Shown piece after piece: positions 25,738 through 34,178 of a DNA stretch of 58,435 nt (position 1 is the first letter of the stretch; each line of letters starts with the position of its first letter). Position numbers and translations under genes: made by a program. This DNA is from an uncultured Pelagibacteraceae bacterium (GTDB lineage: Bacteria; Pseudomonadota; Alphaproteobacteria; Pelagibacterales; Pelagibacteraceae): NCBI GenBank assembly GCA_902601705.1, contig CACKNV010000007.1:1-58435 (forward strand), written 5' to 3'. The notes under the pieces are model-generated. The model was not told where the DNA came from and made no database searches. It worked only from the letters and a program-made list of their open reading frames with translations.

Positions 25738-26072
25738 TAAGCAATATCTAAACCATTATCAGTTTTCTGAGAAGGGTGCACTAGGACAACTTTTCCGTCT
25801 TTTTCAATAGCTCCTAGCACTAAAACTTCTGATACAACGCCAGCTATATTCTTTTTTGGAAAGTTACAAACTCCTATTATTTGTTTGCCTACTAAACTTT
25901 CAGCGTTGTAGTAATGAGTAATTTGAGCTGAAGATTGTTTAATTCCAATCTCTTTTCCAAAATCAACTTTAACTACTAAAGAAGGTTTTCTAGCTTTTTC
26001 ATTAACTTTTACCTCTAAAACAGTGCCAACTTTTATTTGAACCTTTTTGAAATCATCATAAGTTATTTCCAT
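25737..26072 (-). CDS. csaA: tRNA-binding-domain chaperone CsaA-like
   Basis: 111 residues, a stand-alone OB-fold tRNA-binding domain. The motifs KKVQIKVGTVLEVKVNEKARKPSLVVKVDFG, SSAQITHYY and GKQIIGVCNFPKKNIAG are typical, and the length equals CsaA/YgjH. CsaA binds tRNA and has been proposed as an export chaperone. It is separated from the downstream substrate-binding protein gene by the terminator at 26091-26116, with 18 bp between its start and that hairpin. It is translated by AGGAAATT upstream of its ATG. Confidence 0.88.
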   Translation of the reverse strand: MEITYDDFKKVQIKVGTVLEVKVNEKARKPSLVVKVDFGKEIGIKQSSAQITHYYNAESLVGKQIIGVCNFPKKNIAGVVSEVLVLGAIEKDGKVVLVHPSQKTDNGLDIA

Positions 26073-26090
26073 AATTTCCTTTCTATAAAT

Positions 26091-26116
26091 AAAAAAGGGG
26101 GCCTAAGCCCCCTTTT
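26091..26116 (-). terminator. Rho-independent terminator
   Basis: A GC-rich perfect hairpin: GGGGGC at 26097-26102 and GCCCCC at 26107-26112 with loop CTAA, flanked by A6 and T4. On the minus strand it ends in a T6 run, so it closes the operon ending with the binding-protein gene at 26137. It stands 20 bp past that gene's stop. Confidence 0.92.
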
Positions 26117-26136
26117 AAATTAGTTAAGCAATTGGT

Positions 26137-27240
26137 TTATAGTTCTTTGTATTTACCTTTGCTCCACTCATAAAATACATAACCTGGTAAGCTCACGTCA
26201 CCTTTTCTGTCAAAGCTTAGTGAACCAATTACAGTATCAAACTTACCTTTTCTCATTACTTTAAGAACTTTAGCAGGGTCGTTTGTCCCGGCTTGATTAG
26301 CAGCTTGTTCGAATACTTGTAACGCAGCGTATGAATAAAGAACATAACCTTCTGGCTCAATACCAGCAGCTTTAAATTCTTTTACAACACTTGCTGCAGC
26401 AGGGTTATTTCTTGGATCTGGAGAGAAAGTCATTAATGTACCTTCACCAGCATTACCTGTGATATCCCAATATTCAGCTGTAACTAATGCGTCACCACTG
26501 ATTAATTTAGTTTTCATACCTTGGTCTCTCATTTGTCTTACGATCAAACCACCTTCTGTGTGATAACCACCAAGATAAACTGCATCAATGTTGTTAGCTT
26601 TTAATTTTGAAACTAAAGCAGAGTAATCTTTTTCACCTGCTGTATAAGCTTCGTACATAGCGTCTTTAAGGCCAGCTTTCTTCATATTTTTTCTAGTCGC
26701 GTCTGCTAAACCTTTTCCGTAAGCAGTTTTATCATGAAGAATTGCTACTTTTTTACCTTTGTAGTTTTCAGCTAAGAATTTACCAGCAACTTCACCTTGC
26801 TGATCATCTCGACCACAAACTCTAAAAGTATATTTACCACCTTTATCCGTTAACGCTGGATTTGTTGAAGCTGGTGAAACTTGAATAATTCCCTCTTCAT
26901 TGTAAACCGCAGAAGCTGGAATTGAAGAACCAGAGCAGAAGTGACCTGCAACATAAGCTACACCTTGACCAGCAAATTTGTTGGCTACAGCAACAGCTTG
27001 TTTAGGATCGCAAGCATCATCTCCGATTTCTAATTTAACTTTCTCACCATTAATTCCACCTTTTTTATTAACGTGCTTTAACCACATTTCAGCACCAGCT
27101 TTTAACTGAGCACCAAATGAAGCGTACTGACCAGACATAGGTCCAGCAGAAGCGACAACAACGTCAGCTTTAGCTGATACTGTTGCAAGCATTAATGTTC
27201 CGGCAATTAATGAAAGAAGTTTATTGAACGTTCTTAACAT
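26137..27240 (-). CDS. livK: Liv-type branched-chain amino acid ABC substrate-binding protein
   Basis: 367 residues. Signal peptide MLRTFNKLLSLIAGTLMLATVSAKA, then the LivJ/LivK fold: VASAGPMSGQYASFGAQLKAGAEMWL, KKGGINGEKVKLEIGDDACDP and QGVAYVAGHFCSGSSIPAS. It gathers substrate in the periplasm and delivers it to the LivHM permease encoded upstream. Unlike most Liv operons here the binding-protein gene is last, with 78 bp separating it from livF; that gap holds its own promoter and a leader shared with two other binding-protein genes. The substrate is inferred as a branched-chain or similar amino acid. Confidence 0.92.
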   Translation of the reverse strand: MLRTFNKLLSLIAGTLMLATVSAKADVVVASAGPMSGQYASFGAQLKAGAEMWLKHVNKKGGINGEKVKLEIGDDACDPKQAVAVANKFAGQGVAYVAGHFCSGSSIPASAVYNEEGIIQVSPASTNPALTDKGGKYTFRVCGRDDQQGEVAGKFLAENYKGKKVAILHDKTAYGKGLADATRKNMKKAGLKDAMYEAYTAGEKDYSALVSKLKANNIDAVYLGGYHTEGGLIVRQMRDQGMKTKLISGDALVTAEYWDITGNAGEGTLMTFSPDPRNNPAAASVVKEFKAAGIEPEGYVLYSYAALQVFEQAANQAGTNDPAKVLKVMRKGKFDTVIGSLSFDRKGDVSLPGYVFYEWSKGKYKEL

Positions 27241-27306
27241 ATTATTTCCCTTTGTTGTTAATTAATTAATTATTGATATTGAACACCTTAATTCCAATAT
27301 TGTAAA
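27241..27306 (-). promoter_or_regulatory. Promoter and shared leader of livK
   Basis: On the minus strand TTTACA (complement of 27301-27306), a 17-nt spacer and TTCAAT (complement of 27278-27283) make a sigma-70-like promoter. It is followed by an AT leader, AATTAATTAATTAAC, and by AACAAAGGGAAATAAT directly before the ATG. Nearly the same leader precedes tctC (37149) and the second Liv binding-protein gene (43959). It gives the binding protein its own transcript inside the operon. Confidence 0.6.
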
Positions 27307-27318
27307 TATGAAAAAAAG

Positions 27319-28038
27319 TTAATTTTTTGCCCCACCTTCGAGATAAGCAGCTTGTATGTCTTTATTTTTAAGTAACTCTTGACCAGGACCCTTTATGGTC
27401 ACCTTTCCGTTTACTAAAACATATGCTCTATCAGCAAGCTCCAAAGCCTTTTTTGCATTTTGCTCAACTAAAAAAATAGTAACATTTTTTTCTTTATTAA
27501 TATTTTTTATTGAAACAAAAATTTGGTTTACCAGTTTAGGTGCTATTCCAAGCGAAGGTTCATCTAATAAAAGCACTTTAGGTTTACTCATTAATGCTCT
27601 TCCTATCGCCAGCATTTGCTGTTCTCCTCCTGAAAGTGTTCCACCTCTTTGCGTTTTTCTATCCCTTAATACAGGAAATAAATCATAAACTTCCTTAATA
27701 TCATTTTCAAAGTACTTTCCTTTTTCGTTTGCATGGGCCCCTAATCTTAAATTTTCTTCTACAGTCAATCTTGAAAATATTCTTCTTCCTTCTGGAACTT
27801 GGCAAATACCCATATCAACTATTTTGTGAGGCTGTTTATTCTCAATATTTTCACCATTAAAAACTATTTTTCCACTTCTAGCTTTATTCACTCCACTAAT
27901 CGTCATAAGTAAAGTTGATTTACCTGCTCCATTAGAACCAATTAAAGAAACAATTTCACCATCATTTACATCAAGGTCAACGCCTCTAAGAGCTTGAATT
28001 TTTCCATAAAAAGTTTCAACATTAGAAATCTTAAGCAT
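27319..28038 (-). CDS. livF: Liv-type ABC transporter ATP-binding protein LivF
   Basis: 239 residues. Walker A GSNGAGKSTLLMTI, the signature LSGGEQQMLAIGRAL, Walker B KVLLLDEPSLGIAP and the switch His region FLVEQNAKKALELADRAYVL are all present. The wording ISNVETFYGKIQALRGVDLDV is the LivF type. With LivG it forms the ATPase pair of the system; the order on this strand is livH, livM, livG, livF, livK. It shares one nt with livG. It ends 78 bp before the binding-protein gene. Confidence 0.94.
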   Translation of the reverse strand: MLKISNVETFYGKIQALRGVDLDVNDGEIVSLIGSNGAGKSTLLMTISGVNKARSGKIVFNGENIENKQPHKIVDMGICQVPEGRRIFSRLTVEENLRLGAHANEKGKYFENDIKEVYDLFPVLRDRKTQRGGTLSGGEQQMLAIGRALMSKPKVLLLDEPSLGIAPKLVNQIFVSIKNINKEKNVTIFLVEQNAKKALELADRAYVLVNGKVTIKGPGQELLKNKDIQAAYLEGGAKN

Positions 28039-28829
28039 TATTCATCTACTCCTAGATAAGCTTCAATAACCTCATTGCTATTTTTAGTTTGTTCGGCAGT
28101 TCCTTCAAATATTTTTTTACCATAATTTAAAACAACAACATGGTCGGAAATTCCCATTACCACACTCATATCATGTTCAATTAATAAAATTCCTGTTTGT
28201 TTATCTGTTTTAATAAATTTTAAAAGTTTATTAAGTTCAGCTGACTCTTTTGGATTTAATCCTGCAGCTGGTTCATCTAGGCACAATAACCTTGGTTCAA
28301 TACACATTGCACGAACAATTTCTAATTTTCTTTGATCTCCGTAAGGTAGATCACCTGCGTTATCATCTGCTCTATGAGTTAGACCAATAATATCTAACCA
28401 GTACTTTGCTTTATCAACTGCTAACCGTTCTTTATCTCTATAGGTTTTAAGATTAAGTAAACCAAACAAAGAGTAACCAGAAGCTACCATTAATTCATTG
28501 TGTTGAGCGACTAACAAATTTTCAAGAACTGACATTGCTGGAAACAATCTAATATTTTGAAAAGTTCTAGCTACTTTAGCAACATAAGCTATTTTAAAAT
28601 CAGTATATTTTCTAAGTGAAATTTTGCTATCTTCTTTGTGTAAAAACATTTGACCATTGGTAGGCTTATAAAATCCTGTTAGGCAATTAAATACTGTAGT
28701 TTTTCCTGCACCATTAGGTCCAATGATGGAAGTAATTTGGTTATTTTTTGCATCAAAACTTAAATCATCTATTGCAGTCAAGCCACCGAACTTCATTGTT
28801 AAATTTTCTACTGATAATAAATTGCTCAT
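28038..28829 (-). CDS. livG: Liv-type ABC transporter ATP-binding protein LivG
   Basis: 263 residues. LivG features: FGGLTAIDDLSFDAKNNQ before Walker A GPNGAGKTTVFNCLTG, the LivG insert VARTFQNIRLFPAMSVLENLLVAQHN, the signature LPYGDQRKLEIVRAM, Walker B RLLCLDEPAAGLNP and the switch IEHDMSVVM. It is the second ATPase of the transporter. It overlaps livM by 4 nt and shares one nt with livF. Confidence 0.94.
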   Translation of the reverse strand: MSNLLSVENLTMKFGGLTAIDDLSFDAKNNQITSIIGPNGAGKTTVFNCLTGFYKPTNGQMFLHKEDSKISLRKYTDFKIAYVAKVARTFQNIRLFPAMSVLENLLVAQHNELMVASGYSLFGLLNLKTYRDKERLAVDKAKYWLDIIGLTHRADDNAGDLPYGDQRKLEIVRAMCIEPRLLCLDEPAAGLNPKESAELNKLLKFIKTDKQTGILLIEHDMSVVMGISDHVVVLNYGKKIFEGTAEQTKNSNEVIEAYLGVDE

Positions 28830-30094
28830 TTCTTATCTCCGTGCATCAGAATAGTTGGCTTCCTATTTGCTAATATTCCCTTCGGTTTAAACACCATAAT
28901 TAAAACCATAGCTCCACCAAAAGCGATCATCCTATATTGCTCTAAGTCTCTGAACATCTCCGTAATTCCAATTAAGAAAATTGATGCAAGAACTACTCCG
29001 GTTTGTGAGCCCATACCACCTAATACAACAATAGCAACAATGATTGCTGATTCAATAAATGTAAAACTTTCTGGACTTATAAATGCTTGTCGTGTCGCAA
29101 AAAATGAACCAGCGAAACCACCAAACATAGCTCCAATTGCAAAAGCAGTTAGTTTTGTATTCGTAGGATTAACTCCTAAAGATTTACAAGCGATCTCATC
29201 CTCTCTTAGAGCTTCCCACGCTCTACCAACAGGAAGTTTTCTTATCTTTAGCGTGAAGTAATTCGTTATTAAGGCTAATACTAAAATTAAATAGTATAGA
29301 AATATTATTCGATGCATTGTTGAATATTCAAGATTGAAAAACAAATGAAAACTTGTTTCTCCCTCATCTGGAGATCTTTTAAAAGGTAATCCAAAAAAAG
29401 ATGGTCGCGGTATTCCAGTGATACCGTCAGGACCGTTTGTTACCTCATACCAATTGATCAAAATAATTCTTATAATTTCTCCAAATCCTAAAGTGACAAT
29501 TGCAAGATAATCTCCTCTTAATCTTAAAACTGGAAAACCAAGTAAAATTCCAAAAAAAGCTGCAAACACTCCAGCCAAAGGTAAACAAATCCAAAAAGAC
29601 CAACCGAACGTAGTGGCAATCAGTGCGTACGAATAAGCGCCGACTGCATAAAAAGCTACATAACCTAAATCAAGAAGACCAGCTAAACCAACTACAATGT
29701 TTAAACCCCATCCTAACATGATGTAAGTTAAAATCATTATTGCTACATCCATAAAGTATCTGTCAGTAAATGGCAGAAATGGAAATACTACTGCAAACAA
29801 AATACCTGTTATTGCAAAATGTTTAGCTTTATCCTCGGTAATACTAGAAAACTTAGATGACAGTGAGGAAAAGATTTTAAATTCTGTTTTTCTTGCAGAA
29901 TTAATATTAATTAAAAATCTTCCTAAAATACATAATCCAACAAGTAAAAAAACTACTCCCCATTGTGGAGCTATGAATAGCCCCTCACCTTTTGATACAG
30001 TTCTTAAACCTACTATTGGACCAAACAAAGCTAAAGCAATTAAGCCTGTAAATAAACTATCTTTAAATGACTGAATGATATCTTTCTTTTCCAT
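28826..30094 (-). CDS. livM: Liv-type ABC transporter permease LivM
   Basis: 422 residues, longer than the usual 320 or so because of an N-terminal extension of about 100 residues holding two extra helices (GLIALALFGPIVGL and GVVFLLVGLCILG). The LivM core follows: MLGWGLNIVVGLAGLLDLGYVAFYAVGAY, LRLRGDYLAIVTLGFGEI and the EAA-like loop GRAWEALREDEIACKSLGVN. The extension matches the E. coli LivM layout. It pairs with LivH to form the channel. It overlaps livG by 4 nt and shares one nt with livH. Confidence 0.93.
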   Translation of the reverse strand: MEKKDIIQSFKDSLFTGLIALALFGPIVGLRTVSKGEGLFIAPQWGVVFLLVGLCILGRFLININSARKTEFKIFSSLSSKFSSITEDKAKHFAITGILFAVVFPFLPFTDRYFMDVAIMILTYIMLGWGLNIVVGLAGLLDLGYVAFYAVGAYSYALIATTFGWSFWICLPLAGVFAAFFGILLGFPVLRLRGDYLAIVTLGFGEIIRIILINWYEVTNGPDGITGIPRPSFFGLPFKRSPDEGETSFHLFFNLEYSTMHRIIFLYYLILVLALITNYFTLKIRKLPVGRAWEALREDEIACKSLGVNPTNTKLTAFAIGAMFGGFAGSFFATRQAFISPESFTFIESAIIVAIVVLGGMGSQTGVVLASIFLIGITEMFRDLEQYRMIAFGGAMVLIMVFKPKGILANRKPTILMHGDKK

Positions 30095-31005
30095 TAAACT
30101 TTCTCGATGTCAGGTTTTCCAAGAAATCCAGTTGGAAAGAAAATTAAAACTATAATTAAAACACTGAAAGCTGCAACATCTTTATATTCAAGTGAAACAT
30201 ATCCAGCCCAGAAGGTTTCTATAAGTCCGATTAACAAGCCGCCTAACATTGCTCCAGGCAACGACCCTATTCCGCCTAATACTGCTGCAGTAAAAGCTTT
30301 TATGCCAGCTAAAAATCCTATGTAAAAATCAATAACGCCATAATAAAGTACAAACATCATTCCTGCTACTGAAGCTAAAGAAGATCCAATTATAAATGTT
30401 ATTGAAATTGTTCTGTCAACATTAATTCCAAGTAAAGCAGTCATTGTTCTATCTTGTTCGCAGGCTCTTTGTGCTCTCCCTAAATCAGTTTTTGTGATTA
30501 AATATGTAAAAATTCCCATTAAAATAATTGTTAATACAACAATAAAAATTTGGAGATAACTAACCGTAACAATAAATTCTGAATTCTTAAAAAACTCTAA
30601 TCCTCCCGAAAATAATGGCTGCATTGGTTTTACTCTTGCTCCTTGAGAAACTTGAACATAGTTTTGTAATACAATCGACATACCTAAAGCAGATATAAGC
30701 GGAGCTAATCTAAAAGAACCCCTTAACGGTTTGTAAGCTAATTTTTCAACTGTCCAGCCATAGCAAGCTGTGAAAAGCATAGCTATTAGTAAAACTAAAA
30801 GTAAAATAATTGGTAACGCAACTCCAGTTAAACCAAAGATAATAAATGATATTAAGGCTACAAAAGCTCCAATCATAAAGATATCGCCGTGAGCAAAGTT
30901 AATCATTCCAATAATTCCATAGACCATGGTGTAACCTATCGCGATTAGTCCATAAATCGAACCTAAAGTAATCCCGTTAACTAATTGTTGTATAAAATAT
31001 TCCAT
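30094..31005 (-). CDS. livH: Liv-type ABC transporter permease LivH
   Basis: 303 residues. LivH wording: QLVNGITLGSIYGLIAIGYTMVYGIIGMINFAHGD, then LGRAQRACEQDRTMTALLGINV (the EAA-like loop contacting the ATPase) and the terminal LLIGLIETFWAGYVS. It is the first transporter gene of the operon, 3 bp after the ProC-like gene, and shares one nt with livM. Confidence 0.94.
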   Translation of the reverse strand: MEYFIQQLVNGITLGSIYGLIAIGYTMVYGIIGMINFAHGDIFMIGAFVALISFIIFGLTGVALPIILLLVLLIAMLFTACYGWTVEKLAYKPLRGSFRLAPLISALGMSIVLQNYVQVSQGARVKPMQPLFSGGLEFFKNSEFIVTVSYLQIFIVVLTIILMGIFTYLITKTDLGRAQRACEQDRTMTALLGINVDRTISITFIIGSSLASVAGMMFVLYYGVIDFYIGFLAGIKAFTAAVLGGIGSLPGAMLGGLLIGLIETFWAGYVSLEYKDVAAFSVLIIVLIFFPTGFLGKPDIEKV

Positions 31006-31008
31006 GAT

Positions 31009-31773
31009 TTATTTACTCACTCTTTTGTTTACATTTTCAAGAGCCTGGGTGAACTTAGTAAAGAATTTTCCTTTTTTCAATTCATTAAGAACCTGCATAT
31101 TAAGGCCTTTTGGGGTCTGCGAGTCCGCTACGAGTTTTTTAAAGCCTTGAGATGATTTATTTAGAGCATCCTGGCTTAAAGCTAAAAATAATTCAGCTAC
31201 ATACGTTTCAGCAAGTTTTTTGTTAATACCTTTTTTACTTAACCATTTAGAACTCGTATTGAGTATTTCATAGTATGTTGCCATTAAAGAAGCAGTAGAC
31301 CAAAACTTGTAGCTTAGTTTTTCATTTCTTACCTCTAGAACTTGCCCTAAATGTTTAAATATATTCTTAGCAAATTTACTTGGCGGACAAACAATAACTG
31401 GTCCTTTTTTAATTTCAATTGGAGGTAAAGGTATAGCTCTTGCAATATTCTTATTCTTTGTAATTTTTTTAAGTTTATCCAAATTAATTGTCGATATAAG
31501 GCTTATTATTTTTTTGTTTTTTGAAAATTTTAATTTAGGTAATATTTTATTACCAACATTAGGTGTAACGCCCAATAATATTACTGAGGATTTATCTATT
31601 ATTTCTTGATTATTGTTTAATACTTTAATTTTTCCGTAACTTTTAGATAGTTTTTTAGCTATTTTTCTATTTCTTGAAGATATATAAATTCTTTTAATTT
31701 TTAGCTTTGATTTAAAAATACCAAAAATAATTGATGATGAAATTTTACCAGTTCCTATAAATCCTAAAATCAT
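31009..31773 (-). CDS. ProC-like NAD(P)-binding oxidoreductase
   Basis: 254 residues. The N-terminal ILGFIGTGKISSSIIFGIF is a Rossmann GxGxxx motif of the P5C-reductase type, with RIYISSRNRKIAKKLS after the second strand. The C-terminal dimer domain contains TASLMATYYEILNTSSKWL, AETYVAELF and LVADSQTPKGLNMQVL, like the SPGGTT region of ProC but altered. The resemblance to pyrroline-5-carboxylate reductase is clear overall yet the catalytic C-terminal motif is divergent, so proline synthesis is not certain. It heads the first Liv operon, and its start codon is only 2 bp away from the divergent AbrB-family gene. Confidence 0.75.
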   Translation of the reverse strand: MILGFIGTGKISSSIIFGIFKSKLKIKRIYISSRNRKIAKKLSKSYGKIKVLNNNQEIIDKSSVILLGVTPNVGNKILPKLKFSKNKKIISLISTINLDKLKKITKNKNIARAIPLPPIEIKKGPVIVCPPSKFAKNIFKHLGQVLEVRNEKLSYKFWSTASLMATYYEILNTSSKWLSKKGINKKLAETYVAELFLALSQDALNKSSQGFKKLVADSQTPKGLNMQVLNELKKGKFFTKFTQALENVNKRVSK

Positions 31774-31775
31774 GA

Positions 31776-32855
31776 ATGATGCAGAATAACCAAGCTATTC
31801 CTTTTAATAAAGAAAATTTTAAACAGATATTTTCAATACCGTTTATATCTGTCATCATAATATCAATACCAAGTGCTATAATAGCTGAATATTTTAATAT
31901 TCCATTAGCCTGGTTTTTAGGACCAATGCTAATAACTTCTTTAGCTTCATTAATGGGTCTTAAAACTAAAATGCCAAGGTTAGTATTATCATCTATATTA
32001 ATAATTCTTGGTCTTTATATTGGTAACTACATAGACAAAGATTTATTCAGTCAAATGCAAGATTGGATCTGGACATCTTTTATTATGTTAATTTACATAA
32101 TTTTAAGTGTTCTAATCGTTTCAAAATATTTAGAAAAGTTTTCTAAATATGAAAAAAAAACATCTATTTTTTCAGCTGCACCAGGGGCACTAGGTCCACT
32201 GATGATTTTAGCAGAGGATGCAAAAACTGATTTAAGCCAAGTAGCTACATCTCATCTAATAAGATTAATTATAATAATAACAGTCTTTCCATTCATCGTG
32301 AATAGTTTTTACGATGTCGATAACGTTAATATTTCTGAAAAGGTAATTTCTAACCAAAATTTATATCACTTAATGATTTTAATTATATCGTCTGTTATTT
32401 TAATTTTATTTTTTGAAAAGATTAAAGTTCCAGCTGCTTTATTAACAGGAACTTTAGTGGCAAGTGGCTTATTGCAAATTACAGAAGTTGCGAGTTACCA
32501 AGTGTCTCCTGATATCATTAATTATTGTTTATTAATTCTAGGATCCTCGGTGGGATGCAGATTTGCCGATAAGACATTTGGTGAAATTGGACGAAATGCA
32601 TTGCATAGTTTTGTGGCAACGTTCTTATTGGTAATATTAGGTGTAGCTGCATCAATTGTTGCAGGTCTTGTGATTGATAAAAACTTTTTTACCTTATTAC
32701 TCTCCTATTGCCCTGGAGGAATTTATGAAGTTGCAGTAATTGCAATTTTCTTTGATTTAGATCCTGAGTTTGTCTCATTTCATCACATTATTAGATTGCT
32801 AATGATTTTGTTTACTGTTCCAGTAATATTAAAAATAATTTCTAAAAAAGCCTAA
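31776..32855 (+). CDS. AbrB-family integral membrane protein (COG3180)
   Basis: 359 residues and about ten helices in two similar halves. The recurrent family phrases are NIPLAWFLGPMLITSLAS in the first half and KVPAALLTGTLVASGLLQI in the second, with FSAAPGALGPLMILAEDAK and YCPGGIYEVAVIAIFF as the paired loops. These are typical of the membrane AbrB-duplication family; some members were misnamed ammonia monooxygenases. Function is unknown. Two ATG codons are tandem at the start. It is head to head with the ProC-like gene with 2 bp between starts, so its promoter must lie inside that gene. Confidence 0.82.
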   Translation: MMQNNQAIPFNKENFKQIFSIPFISVIIISIPSAIIAEYFNIPLAWFLGPMLITSLASLMGLKTKMPRLVLSSILIILGLYIGNYIDKDLFSQMQDWIWTSFIMLIYIILSVLIVSKYLEKFSKYEKKTSIFSAAPGALGPLMILAEDAKTDLSQVATSHLIRLIIIITVFPFIVNSFYDVDNVNISEKVISNQNLYHLMILIISSVILILFFEKIKVPAALLTGTLVASGLLQITEVASYQVSPDIINYCLLILGSSVGCRFADKTFGEIGRNALHSFVATFLLVILGVAASIVAGLVIDKNFFTLLLSYCPGGIYEVAVIAIFFDLDPEFVSFHHIIRLLMILFTVPVILKIISKKA

Positions 32856-32872
32856 ATTAAACTCTTCTTTTT

Positions 32873-32901
32873 TTGACACATATAGATCAATTCAGTACAA
32901 A
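32873..32901 (+). promoter_or_regulatory. Sigma-70-like promoter for doxX, near-leaderless
   Basis: TTGACA at 32873-32878, a 17-nt spacer and TACAAA at 32896-32901. The -10 ends 5 nt before the ATG of the DoxX gene (32907), so transcription would start at or very close to the start codon. Confidence 0.6.
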
Positions 32902-32906
32902 TTTAT

Positions 32907-33293
32907 ATGGCAAATTTAATAGACTTAATAGGAAGGCTTCTTATCTCCGCTTTATTTTTGATTTCAGCTTACAATAAAATTTTTAGTATTGATGGAACAA
33001 TGAGTTGGATGGAGGGATTTGGAGTTCCAGGATTTTTATTATATCCAACTATTGCTTTAGAAATTATTTTACCTTTGTTTGTCATCATTGGATATCAAGC
33101 AAGAATATCAGCAGGTATTTTAGCTATATTTTGTATAGCAACAGCATTTTTGTTTCATTATGATTTTGTTGATCAAATGCAAACTATTGCTTTTCTCAAA
33201 AACTTAGGATTAGCAGGTGGTTTTTTATTTATTGTGGTCAACGGAACAAAAAATTGGTCAGTTGACAAAGAAAAAAAATACGTAAGGTTATAA
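32907..33293 (+). CDS. DoxX-family membrane protein
   Basis: 128 residues, four helices. DoxX features: DLIGRLLISALFLISAYNKI at the N-terminus, YPTIALEIILPLFVIIGYQAR, and FLKNLGLAGGFLFIVVNG near the C-terminus. DoxX proteins act with oxidoreductases in the membrane in several bacteria, possibly in thiosulfate or oxidative-stress responses; no specific reaction can be assigned. It has its own promoter with almost no leader, and is followed by a bidirectional terminator at 33301. Confidence 0.88.
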   Translation: MANLIDLIGRLLISALFLISAYNKIFSIDGTMSWMEGFGVPGFLLYPTIALEIILPLFVIIGYQARISAGILAIFCIATAFLFHYDFVDQMQTIAFLKNLGLAGGFLFIVVNGTKNWSVDKEKKYVRL

Positions 33294-33300
33294 TAAAAAA

Positions 33301-33328
33301 AAACCCACTTAAATTAATAAGTGGGTTT
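33301..33328. terminator. Bidirectional rho-independent terminator
   Basis: A 10-bp perfect stem, AAACCCACTT at 33301-33310 with AAGTGGGTTT at 33319-33328, loop of 8 nt, with A-tract on the left and T-tract on the right. It lies between the converging DoxX and outer-membrane genes and can serve both. Confidence 0.9.
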
Positions 33329-33351
33329 AATTTTTAATTTAATATTATCTA

Positions 33352-33999
33352 TTAAAATTTATAACCAATCGAGAACTTTGCAGCGTAATCTTCAAGATCA
33401 GCAACAACTTTGTTACTAGCCGGTGAAACAGCTTCATAAGTTTCGAAATTAGTATAAGTAAACTCACCTTTGTAATACAAATTATTACCGAAAGGTAAGT
33501 CTCCTTTAGTTCCAAGACCTACTGTGAAACCTAAAAGATCTCTGTTCGGATATGTAGAACCTGAATTTAGAGACTCAAGAGTATCAACAGTTACACGTTG
33601 AAGACCTAACTTAGTATGAATAGGAAATGATCCTAATGTACCTGTTGGAATATCAGTGTAAAATTGAAAAACATTGGATAACTCGGCCTGAGCTTTGTAT
33701 GTTCCAGAATCACCCTCTGAGTTAGAGTCTGTTCTAGACTTACTTCCCATATCTCTTGTTGGGATATAAGAAAGACCTACAGTTAAACCGCTGTCTGCTA
33801 TCATTTCAACAAAAACTTCTGGGACTACAACTGTCTCGTCGTGAGATCCAGTGTTTACTTGACCGCTTGATCTTGTTGTCTCTTCACCATCACCGCCAAC
33901 ATTGTGAGCGGCACCAGTGATACCTATACCCATCTCAGCTTTCGCTGAAAAGGATGTTACAAAAAATAATAAACTAATTATTGAAAGTAGTTTTTTCAT
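33352..33999 (-). CDS. Outer-membrane beta-barrel protein
   Basis: 215 residues from ATG 33999; an upstream in-frame ATG would give a charged 21-residue extension before the signal peptide, so it is rejected. Signal peptide MKKLLSIISLLFFVTSFSAKA. The mature part is a series of alternating polar/hydrophobic strands (GLTVGLSYIPTRDMG, GLQRVTVDTL, LLGFTVGLGTKG, NLYYKGEFTYTNFE) ending in FSIGYKF, a C-terminal aromatic residue typical of barrel insertion. Specific porin function is not deducible. It has a purine-rich site AAGGAAAAAA ahead of the ATG and is closed by the terminator at 33301. Confidence 0.85.
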   Translation of the reverse strand: MKKLLSIISLLFFVTSFSAKAEMGIGITGAAHNVGGDGEETTRSSGQVNTGSHDETVVVPEVFVEMIADSGLTVGLSYIPTRDMGSKSRTDSNSEGDSGTYKAQAELSNVFQFYTDIPTGTLGSFPIHTKLGLQRVTVDTLESLNSGSTYPNRDLLGFTVGLGTKGDLPFGNNLYYKGEFTYTNFETYEAVSPASNKVVADLEDYAAKFSIGYKF

Positions 34000-34178
34000 T
34001 TTTTTCCTTAATTTATAAATTAACGTTAAATGTCTATTACAGTAGATTTTCTCATCATACAATCTCCTATATAACGTTATTTTATAGGTTTTTTTGCTTT
34101 GTTGCTTTTCTGCAACACTAATACATACTGGCTATACCAACCCTAAATTGTAATAATTATAGAATATTTAGACTTATG

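Noticed and set aside
27258-27272. TTAATTAATT tracts as a simple AT repeat or random AT richness
   Set aside because: The tract recurs at the same place and with the same flanking G-rich RBS in three binding-protein leaders, so it is treated as a shared leader element and not as a repeat.
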